Assembly (NCBI GenBank): GCA_024276995.1
Contig: JAJRWB010000029.1
Location: 1-55,663, forward strand
DNA from: Candidatus Eiseniibacteriota bacterium
Lineage (GTDB): Bacteria; Orphanbacterota; Orphanbacteria; Orphanbacterales; Orphanbacteraceae
DNA: 55,663 nucleotides
Reading direction: 5' to 3'
Below the pieces are notes generated by a model that saw nothing but the letters and a program-made list of their open reading frames with translations, was not told the origin of the DNA and searched no databases. Of the stretch, positions 24,922-31,406 are shown in pieces. The position numbers and the translations under genes are program-made. Numbering within the stretch: the first letter of the stretch is position 1; each line of letters opens with the position of its first letter.

Positions 24922-27900
24922 TCAGTGGGCGCGGCGGGAAGGACGGAGTCCGTGCTTCTCCAGTTTCTTGTGGAGTCCCCAGCGGGAGAGCGACATCTCT
25001 CGCGCCATGCGGCTCACATTGCCGTCGAACTTCTCCATGTACGAAAGGAGGAGTTCCTTTTCGTAGCGGGCGATCTGTTCCTTCAAACTGCCGCGTCCGA
25101 CGGGTGGTGCGGTCCTTTCTCCATCCTCGCCTCGGATCGACTCGGAAAGCTCTTCCACGCTCACCGGGCCGCCGTCGCTCAGCACCACGACGCGGCGCAT
25201 CTCGCTGCGGAGTTCCCGCACGTTGCCCGGCCAGTCGTGGCTGAGAAGCGCCTGGGAAGCCTCCTCGTCGAGCCGGACCGTCTCTTTCCCCATCTCGTCG
25301 GAAAAAAGCCTGAGGAAATAGTGGGAGAGGAGAAGAATATCTTCGACTCTGTCGCGGAGGGGAGGGAGATCGATCTTGATCACGTTGAGCCTATAGTAAA
25401 GATCCTCCAAGAATTTCCCCTCTTTCACGAGGGCGAGGAGGTTCCGGTTCGATGCGCAGAGGAATCTCACGTCCACATCGATCGCCTGGTTCGATCCGAT
25501 CGGCCGGATCCTCTTCTCCTCGAGAACATGGAGGAGCTTCGACTGCACCTGCAGGTTCATCTTGTCGATCTCGTCGAGGAAAACGGTGGAGCCTCCCGCC
25601 TCGACGAGGAGCCCGATCTTCTCCGACGTCGCGCCGGTGAACGAGCCGGTCACATGGCCGAACAGTTCGCTCTCGAGAAGTTGCTCCGGCAGCGTGGCGC
25701 AGTTGATGCTATAGAACGGTCTCTCGCTTCTCGGGCTTTCGCCGTGAATCGCCTTCGTGATCAGCTGTTTTCCCGTGCCGGTTTCCCCCTGGATCAGCAC
25801 GGTGACGTTGGTGCTCGCCACCTTGCGCACCAGCTCGAGCACCTCGTACATCTTGTCGCTCTGGGTGACGATCTCGTCGAACCGTCCCGAATCGCGCACC
25901 TGCCTCTTCAGTCGGGTGTTTTCCTCTACCAGTTCCTTCTGCCGGGTGGAGAGGAGGGAAAGAACGAATCGCTGCGACCGGGCGAGACCGACCACCATGT
26001 CGAGTTCTCTCGACGCGAAGGGGCGCCTGTGATCTTCCCTGTCGAGATAGATGGCGCCCGAGATGTCGGCATTCGTCTGGAACGGCACGATCAGCAGGCT
26101 GCGCACCGACCCCCCGCCGGAGAGCACTTTCCCGGGGATCCTCGGGTCGGTGGCCACCGACGTGGAGAGGAACGGTCTCGCCTCTGTGTGCCCCCTTTCG
26201 AGAATCGGCCGGAGGACATCGATCACGGCGAGAGCGTCGCCCAGACTCAACCCCGAAAGCGCCCGTTCCACGGGGGCGCCGTCGGCGGCGTACTCGAGGA
26301 GCACGCCCCGGTCGCTCCCGGTCCGTTCCACGAGATCCTCGAGCAGGTTTCCGAGATCGTAGTCGGTCGAAAGGGGTGGGAGAAGATCCTGGATGGCGAG
26401 GTGATCGTTCCGCCGACTGACGCTCCTGTCGACCATCTGGTCCTCGAGGGCCCGGCGGAGCGCGTCCACCTGGTCGATGAGCCGCCGGTCGTGAAGTTCG
26501 GCGAAAAGCTTCTCCGCCTCCGCCATGGAGCGTTCGCAGCCGGCGGCGTCGCCCTCCCTGCTCAGAAGGCGGGCCTCCTCGAGTCTCGCCTTTCCGATCC
26601 AAAGCGGAACTCCCCCGTCGGTGAAGATCCGTCGCGCCTCGGCAAGATCGAGCTGGAGATCGGTGGTTTCCGAGGCTGGATGATCGATACCCGCCCGGAC
26701 ACGGCGGATAAGCGCCTTGCCGAGTTCGACCTTTTCCCCCATGCGGCGAAGCATTTCGAGCCCCTGCCTGTAGAGCTTCTCCCACTCCCCCCAATGGCCG
26801 TTCATCCCTGCGACGGCGCCGAGAGCGCAGAGGATGACCGCCTCCTCGAACCGCTCACCCACCTTCCTCGCTTCGATCAAGGAACGCCGGAGCGTCCTCC
26901 CCGCCTCCTCGGATCGTCCCATCGCGAGGTAGGTGATGCCGATTCTCCTTCCGATCTGGACGGCGTGCTCCGAATCGGCACCGAGGGGTTCGGCCACTCG
27001 AAGGGTCTCCTCGAAGCAGCGGAGCGCCCCTTCCGGATCGCCGCCGGCCCTGTGAAGATCACCGATATCCCTGCGGACCAGAATCTCTTCGCGCAGGTAT
27101 CCCCGTTCGCGGCAGACGTCGAGGGTGCTTTCCATCAATTTCCGGGCGTCCCGGCACCGACCGCGGAGCGCCTGGATCCTGGCGATGCCGATCCGGGCGA
27201 GTACGACTCCCTGTTGCTGCCCCGTCTGCAGGTACACCCTCAAAGCATCCCTGTACGATTCCTCCGCGAAGGCGAGGTTCCCCTTGTGGAAATGGATCAC
27301 CGCCATGTTGACGAAGACGTGCCCCCGGAGCGACCACGCGCCCGAACTCTTCAGCATGTCGTTCGCCTTGTCGAGCAGCGAGAGGGCACGGTTCGTGTCG
27401 CCCTGTTCCTTGCAGACCAGGGCGAGGTTGATGGTGGTCTGCGCGAGCCTCGTCGAATCGTCCGCCCGCCGGGCACTCGCCAGCGCATCCTCGTAATACT
27501 CGCGCGCCCTGGCGAAATCCCCTTTTCGGAAGTAGCCGTGGCCGTAGCAGATCTGAACCTTGGCGAGCGCCTCGTGGGCATCGCTCCTTTGGAGTACGCG
27601 GAACGCGGCGTCACATCGCGCCAGCGCCTCGTCGTATTTCCCGCGCCGGATGTTGAGGTAGCCGTGGAGAATGTCCGCCTCTGCGGCGAGCGTGTCGCGG
27701 GCGCCTTCCTCTTCGAGAGATTCGATCTCGTCGTCGGCGGTTCGGAGCGCTTCCTCGGCCGGAGGGAAATCGCCCCGCTCGTAATGGCACCATGCCTCTT
27801 TCAGCAGCGTGAGACACGCGGCGGGGGGAGAGAGAACCCCGCCGCGCACGCCGAGAACCCTCAGGTCGTGATACTTGGCGCACGCATCCTGGTACTGGCC

Positions 27901-28029
27901 GACGGAATAGTAGAGTTCGGCCAGCTTCTCCAGCCGCCTGAGCTTCTCCGGAACCCCCGCGCCCCTGTCGAGGCGCTCGAGAGCGTTCAGCTCACGCTGG
28001 ATCAGGCGTTTCTTATCGTCCTGGGTCAT
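24922..28029 (-). CDS. Sigma-54-dependent activator with TPR repeats, GAF, AAA+ and Fis-type HTH domains
   Basis: 1035 residues from the ATG at 28029 (AGGACGGG upstream; a TTG eight codons earlier is possible). Residues about 10-530 are TPR-like helical repeats (many A-x-x-Y/F pairs such as GQYQDACAKYHDL and GNLAFAEESYRDALRVY). A GAF domain spans about 560-700. The AAA+ core has Walker A GETGTGKQ, a sigma-54 contact loop GSFTGA (usual GAFTGA) and Walker B VFLDEIDKM. The C-terminus is a Fis HTH (GNVSRMAREMSLSRWGLHKKL). It should activate RpoN promoters when the TPR/GAF input is engaged. It lies 51 bases after a small secreted-protein gene in the same transcription unit. Confidence 0.92.
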   Translation of the reverse strand: MTQDDKKRLIQRELNALERLDRGAGVPEKLRRLEKLAELYYSVGQYQDACAKYHDLRVLGVRGGVLSPPAACLTLLKEAWCHYERGDFPPAEEALRTADDEIESLEEEGARDTLAAEADILHGYLNIRRGKYDEALARCDAAFRVLQRSDAHEALAKVQICYGHGYFRKGDFARAREYYEDALASARRADDSTRLAQTTINLALVCKEQGDTNRALSLLDKANDMLKSSGAWSLRGHVFVNMAVIHFHKGNLAFAEESYRDALRVYLQTGQQQGVVLARIGIARIQALRGRCRDARKLMESTLDVCRERGYLREEILVRRDIGDLHRAGGDPEGALRCFEETLRVAEPLGADSEHAVQIGRRIGITYLAMGRSEEAGRTLRRSLIEARKVGERFEEAVILCALGAVAGMNGHWGEWEKLYRQGLEMLRRMGEKVELGKALIRRVRAGIDHPASETTDLQLDLAEARRIFTDGGVPLWIGKARLEEARLLSREGDAAGCERSMAEAEKLFAELHDRRLIDQVDALRRALEDQMVDRSVSRRNDHLAIQDLLPPLSTDYDLGNLLEDLVERTGSDRGVLLEYAADGAPVERALSGLSLGDALAVIDVLRPILERGHTEARPFLSTSVATDPRIPGKVLSGGGSVRSLLIVPFQTNADISGAIYLDREDHRRPFASRELDMVVGLARSQRFVLSLLSTRQKELVEENTRLKRQVRDSGRFDEIVTQSDKMYEVLELVRKVASTNVTVLIQGETGTGKQLITKAIHGESPRSERPFYSINCATLPEQLLESELFGHVTGSFTGATSEKIGLLVEAGGSTVFLDEIDKMNLQVQSKLLHVLEEKRIRPIGSNQAIDVDVRFLCASNRNLLALVKEGKFLEDLYYRLNVIKIDLPPLRDRVEDILLLSHYFLRLFSDEMGKETVRLDEEASQALLSHDWPGNVRELRSEMRRVVVLSDGGPVSVEELSESIRGEDGERTAPPVGRGSLKEQIARYEKELLLSYMEKFDGNVSRMAREMSLSRWGLHKKLEKHGLRPSRRAH

Positions 28030-28080
28030 CCATCCCGTCCTGAGCACGCGCAAACGGCATGTCCGATGTACGGACCGCCG

Positions 28081-28410
28081 CTAGAGCAGCAATAGAGCAT
28101 CAAGGAAAGCAGCCGCCGCGCGGATCGCCCTCGAAAGGCCGCTCCACCGATTGCTCTCCAGATCCTCCGAAGGGGCTTCCGTCGCGAACATGCGTCCTTC
28201 GGTGTACGCACCCCTGCCTCCCCCATCGAGGGGCACGGGATTGTCCGGGTCGCCGCCGCCGTTGTCTCCCGCGGCGATCAGGATTCCGTTCGGACCACGC
28301 AGCGAGGGATCGTCCTGGGCACACACTCGGCCGGCGCTCGATACGAGCAGCATCACGGCGAGGATCGCCAGGAGCGGGATGATTCCGATTCGCCTGGATA
28401 CCATCTTCAT
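28081..28410 (-). CDS. Small secreted peptide/protein upstream of the TPR activator
   Basis: 109 residues from the ATG at 28410 (GAGGAAGAGAGG upstream). A clear Sec signal peptide covers about 1-31 (IIPLLAILAVMLLVSSAGRVCA, cleaved before Gln-Asp-Asp). The mature part of about 78 residues is Gly/Asp/Pro-rich and ends in a hydrophobic amphipathic helix (AIRAAAAFLDALLLL). I do not recognise the family. It shares one strong promoter with the TPR-GAF activator gene 51 bases downstream, and nothing else lies in that unit upstream. A signal for the activator is one reading; a secreted effector is another. Confidence 0.7.
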   Translation of the reverse strand: MKMVSRRIGIIPLLAILAVMLLVSSAGRVCAQDDPSLRGPNGILIAAGDNGGGDPDNPVPLDGGGRGAYTEGRMFATEAPSEDLESNRWSGLSRAIRAAAAFLDALLLL

Positions 28411-28489
28411 GAACCTCTCTTCCTCGTGAGATTCCGTCCGGGTAGAGGGTATCCGGAAGGAACCTCGCTCTAACTGACCATACAACACG

Positions 28490-28518
28490 ATCTTATCAAA
28501 AATACCCGATCCTGTCAA
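28490..28518 (-). promoter_or_regulatory. Strong promoter of the secreted peptide-activator operon
   Basis: Minus strand: perfect -35 TTGACA (28518-28513), 17-nt spacer, -10 TAAGAT preceded by TGA (28495-28490). It is among the best housekeeping-type promoters in the window. The predicted start is near 28483, giving a 70-nt leader. Confidence 0.75.
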
Positions 28519-28660
28519 CTAAACCGGGCAGAGGGAGGTTGTAATGAGAAGAAACGCATAATCCGTTCCTATTGGCCCATCCGGGGGAAGGACAGGCTCA
28601 ATCTTTTTATTTACAACCAGTTATAGCGCCCTTTTCCTTCATACCCCCCCGGACTTCGCT

Positions 28661-28676
28661 GTCAACCCAGGTTGAC
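28661..28676. promoter_or_regulatory. 16-bp palindrome GTCAACC-CA-GGTTGAC
   Basis: Perfect 7-bp arms around 2 bp. It lies about 145 bp upstream of the -35-proximal promoter of uridine phosphorylase and downstream of no gene, in the divergent gap. The size and symmetry suit a dimeric repressor such as a GntR- or LacI-type protein, but no such regulator is in the window. Confidence 0.35.
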
Positions 28677-28722
28677 GGCCGCCCCCTCGCGGGCGGAAGC
28701 CGCCTAAGAGACTGCAACGGGA

Positions 28723-28741
28723 CGAGTTGGGCCGCAACTCG
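28723..28741. repeat. Inverted repeat CGAGTTG-N5-CAACTCG
   Basis: Perfect 7-bp arms around GGCCG, 37 bp upstream of the phosphorylase -35 box. It could be an operator or a hairpin in a transcript starting further upstream. Confidence 0.35.
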
Positions 28742-28777
28742 CATTGGCGCCGCCGCGCCCCGTTTCGACAACCTCCG

Positions 28778-28806
28778 TTGACCATCGGCGGGTGGTCGCT
28801 TATGGT
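28778..28806 (+). promoter_or_regulatory. Promoter of uridine phosphorylase
   Basis: -35 TTGACC (28778-28783), exact 17-nt spacer, -10 TATGGT (28801-28806). The predicted start is near 28813, about 68 nt before the ATG. Confidence 0.6.
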
Positions 28807-28880
28807 GAACGTCTCAGAGGAGTGCAGGGAGAAAGCCCGCGCGGCCACCGGCCGGGGCGGATTCGGAAGGAGAATCGGTG

Positions 28881-29696
28881 ATGACGGAACAGCTGATCAC
28901 CCGCCTGAAGGATGGCGATGTGGGGGAGTACGTCTTTCTCTGCGGGGAGCCCGAGAGGGTCCCACGGATCGCGGACCGGCTCGGGGGAGGGGTGGAGATC
29001 GCCCGGCTGAGAGAGTATCACATCAGGAACGCGAAGCTCGAGGGGGTGACGGTCACGGTCGCATCCACCGGCGTGGGAGGTCCGTCCACGGCGGTTCTCG
29101 TGGAGGAGCTCGCCAACGTGGGATGTCGCACTTTCCTCCGCGTGGGGACGAGCGGCGGCATGGGGAACGATGTGCGCAAGGGCGATTTCGTCATTTCCAC
29201 CGGTGCGATCCGCGGCGACGGCACGACGCCGTCGTCCGCATGGCCGACATACCCGGCGATCGCCCACTACGAGGTGGTGGCGGCCCTCGTGGAGGGGGCG
29301 CGGGAGCACGGCGGACGGTGGCACGCGGGGATCACCTGGTCGGTGGATGCGTTCTATGCCGAGAACAAAGTGCTCGGCGACGGAGAGCTCCGGTCGATGA
29401 GCCACGGGGGGTATCTCCTCCCCTCGCGAAAAGAGAATCTCCGAGACGCGGCCGCCATGGGAGCGCTCCACATCGAGATGGAAAACGGCACCCTCTTCAC
29501 CCTGGCCGGCCTGTTCGGACTACGGGCGGGGTCGATCTGCACGGTGTCGGACGTCGTTCCGTGGCATCCCACCGACGAGATCATCAACTTCGAGGAGAAC
29601 ATCGCCGAGTGCATCGATGTCGGCATCGCCGGCATGGCGAAGCTGATCCGCGCCGACGGCGCCCGCCGGGCGGGGAACCGTGCCGCGGGGCGTTGA
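28881..29696 (+). CDS. Uridine phosphorylase-type nucleoside phosphorylase
   Basis: 271 residues from the ATG at 28881 (AAGGAG 8 nt upstream; the preceding GTG is an alternative). Family motifs are FLCGEPERV near the N-terminus, STGVGGPSTAV, RVGTSGGMG (phosphate site), and the base/ribose segment IEMENGTLFTLAGLFGLRAG with the Glu-Met-Glu of PNP/UDP enzymes. It splits nucleosides with phosphate into base and ribose-1-phosphate in the cytosol. The sequence resembles the uridine phosphorylase branch more than PNP, but the base preference cannot be read directly. It stands alone, convergent with cysS. Confidence 0.85.
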   Translation: MTEQLITRLKDGDVGEYVFLCGEPERVPRIADRLGGGVEIARLREYHIRNAKLEGVTVTVASTGVGGPSTAVLVEELANVGCRTFLRVGTSGGMGNDVRKGDFVISTGAIRGDGTTPSSAWPTYPAIAHYEVVAALVEGAREHGGRWHAGITWSVDAFYAENKVLGDGELRSMSHGGYLLPSRKENLRDAAAMGALHIEMENGTLFTLAGLFGLRAGSICTVSDVVPWHPTDEIINFEENIAECIDVGIAGMAKLIRADGARRAGNRAAGR

Positions 29697-29722
29697 CACT
29701 CCCCGCCGACCGTACGTATAGT
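29693..29722 (+). promoter_or_regulatory. Orphan near-consensus promoter pointing into the cysS 3' end
   Basis: -35 TTGACA (29693-29698), 18-nt spacer, -10 TATAGT (29717-29722), between convergent uridine phosphorylase and cysS. No real gene follows on this strand. Two tiny frames start downstream (ATG at 29731, 48 codons, no ribosome site; ATG at 29798, 30 codons, with GGAGGG). A transcript would run antisense to cysS. Confidence 0.55.
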
Positions 29723-29828
29723 AGGCGCGAATGAAAAACCGGGTCATCGATCCCCCCGGTCGGTACGAGAGAGGTTCATGTCGTGGGAGGGCAGGAGATG
29801 AACAGACTCGCCGGCCGGGGGTTTTTCG

Positions 29829-31226
29829 TCAGCCGGGCCGGACCTTCGTCCCCTCGGGCGTGTCTTCCAACAAATAGCCGCGCGCGGTAATCTCGTCACG
29901 GAGCCTGTCCGCCTCGGCGAAGTCCTTCCTCGATCGCGCGTCATCCCGCTCGGCGACGAGCCGCTCGATTTCGCCGTCCACCTCCGCTTCCACTTCCGCC
30001 ATCGAGTCGATCCCCAGACCGAGGATACGGTCCATCTCGAGGAGCGTGGCGTACTGATCGGCGCCGTCCGCCCGCTCGTCGCGCAGCACATTCCACAAGG
30101 CGGCGAGCGCGCGGGGCGTGTTCAGATCATCGCGGCAAGCCTCGCGAAACGCCGTGAGAGGCTCGTCGAGCACCCTCCCCGGCCGGTCGGTCCGGATCGC
30201 GGCGACCCTGCGGCGCAGCCGGTCGAGGGCGTTCGCCGCCCCATCGAGGCCTTCCCACGTGAACGTGAGGGGGGCCCTGTAGTGGGCACCCATGCAGAAG
30301 TAACGGTACGCCAACGGATCGATCCGCCGTTCAACGAGACTCTCCATGGTGATGAAGTTGCCCGACGACTTCGACATTTTCGACTCATCCTCGTCGGTCT
30401 TCGGCAGCACGAGGAACTCGCCGTGCATCCACCACCGCACCCACTCCTTGCCGGTGACCGACTCGACCTGGGCGATCTCGTTCGTGTGGTGCACCGCCAC
30501 GTGATCGACTCCGCCGCAATGGATGTCGAACTGCTCCCCCAGGTGCTTCAGCGACATGGCGGAACACTCGAGATGCCACCCGGGGAAGCCGATCCCCCAG
30601 GGGCTTTCCCATTCCATTTGGCGCTTCTGGTCGGTGGGCGAAAACTTCCACACGGCGAAGTCGGTCGGGTTTCTCTTCCCCGCCACCATCTCCACCCGGG
30701 CACCCGCCTGGAGGCCTTCGAGATCGAGCCGCGCGAGCTTTCCATAGTCGGGGAGCTTCGACGTGTCGAAGTAGATCCCGTCTTCCAGCGCATAGGTGAA
30801 ACCGGCTCCTTCCATCCGCTTCGCCAGATCGATCTGCTCACCGATATACTCGGTCGCCCTGCACCACGTCGTCGGCTCGACGATATTGAGGCGCTCCAGG
30901 TCGCGGCGAAACGCAGCCCAGTACTTGTCGGCGATCTCCCGGGCGGTGATCCCCTCGCGGGCGACACCCACCTCCATCTTGTCCTCCCCCGTGTCGGAGT
31001 CGGACACCAGGTGGCCCACGTCGGTAACGTTCATCACATGGTTCACCTCGTAACCTTCGGCCTCGAGGGTCCGTCTCAGCAGATCCTCGAAGATGTACGT
31101 TCTCAGATTGCCGATGTGGGCGTAGTTGTACACCGTGGGACCGCACGTGTAGAGCCCGACCCTTCCCTCCTCCATCGGGGTGAAAGGATCCGTGCTGCGC
31201 GTCATGGTGTTGTACAGTCGGATCAT
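29829..31226 (-). CDS. cysS: Cysteinyl-tRNA synthetase
   Basis: 465 residues, normal size. The class I HIGH motif appears as YNYAHIGNLRTY (about 33-44). The zinc-site region CGPTVYN and the downstream WHLECSAM and CGGVDH follow. The KMSKS loop is SKMSKSSGNF near 273-280. The C-terminal helical DALR-like region carries RDDARSRKDFAEADRLRDEI. It charges tRNA-Cys. A Shine-Dalgarno GGAG precedes the ATG and a good promoter lies 26-54 bases upstream, divergent from the DUF2723 gene. Confidence 0.97.
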   Translation of the reverse strand: MIRLYNTMTRSTDPFTPMEEGRVGLYTCGPTVYNYAHIGNLRTYIFEDLLRRTLEAEGYEVNHVMNVTDVGHLVSDSDTGEDKMEVGVAREGITAREIADKYWAAFRRDLERLNIVEPTTWCRATEYIGEQIDLAKRMEGAGFTYALEDGIYFDTSKLPDYGKLARLDLEGLQAGARVEMVAGKRNPTDFAVWKFSPTDQKRQMEWESPWGIGFPGWHLECSAMSLKHLGEQFDIHCGGVDHVAVHHTNEIAQVESVTGKEWVRWWMHGEFLVLPKTDEDESKMSKSSGNFITMESLVERRIDPLAYRYFCMGAHYRAPLTFTWEGLDGAANALDRLRRRVAAIRTDRPGRVLDEPLTAFREACRDDLNTPRALAALWNVLRDERADGADQYATLLEMDRILGLGIDSMAEVEAEVDGEIERLVAERDDARSRKDFAEADRLRDEITARGYLLEDTPEGTKVRPG

Positions 31227-31251
31227 TCGAAATCTCCGGGCACGAGTCCAC

Positions 31252-31280
31252 AGTATAGGAACGGGCCGTCACGGCGTCAA
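31252..31280 (-). promoter_or_regulatory. Promoter of cysS
   Basis: Minus strand: -35 TTGACG (31280-31275), 17-nt spacer, -10 TATACT (31257-31252). The short leader of about 19-20 nt still carries GGAG. No T-box structure fits in it. Confidence 0.7.
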
Positions 31281-31301
31281 GAAGGGGCGGGGAGATATCG
31301 A

Positions 31302-31330
31302 TTGGGCGCTTCAAACGGGTATGCTATATT
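31302..31330 (+). promoter_or_regulatory. Promoter of the DUF2723 gene
   Basis: -35 TTGGGC (31302-31307), 17-nt spacer, -10 TATATT (31325-31330). Divergent to the cysS promoter with 21 bp between the two -35 boxes. The leader of about 70 nt ends in AAGGGGAG before the ATG. Confidence 0.5.
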
Positions 31331-31406
31331 GCACGGATTAGCCCGGAAATCTTCGGGAAGATCCGCGCTCCCCCGGCCCGGGGGAGCGTAAGGGGAGTCG
31401 ATCACG

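Larger units (their letters stand above)
28519..28777. other. Gene-free divergent region between the peptide operon and uridine phosphorylase
   Basis: About 260 bp without a convincing gene. It holds a locally AT-rich patch (about 28600-28625), two inverted repeats listed separately, and a five-codon ATG frame behind a GGGAGG at about 28531-28558 that I do not call. It matches no structured RNA I recognise. Confidence 0.5.

Noticed and set aside
24925-28095. 1056-codon plus-strand frame opposite the sigma-54 activator
   Set aside because: GC-rich shadow of a real gene; composition (His, Arg, Pro, Gly) and lack of any motif argue against coding.
28540-28560. Five-codon frame (Met-Arg-Arg-Asn-Ala) with a good Shine-Dalgarno GGGAGG, possible leader peptide
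   Set aside because: No attenuator hairpins follow and no promoter precedes it; chance is likely.
28727-29734. 335-codon plus-strand frame overlapping uridine phosphorylase
   Set aside because: Out-of-frame with the phosphorylase that shows all family motifs; Arg/Gly-rich shadow.
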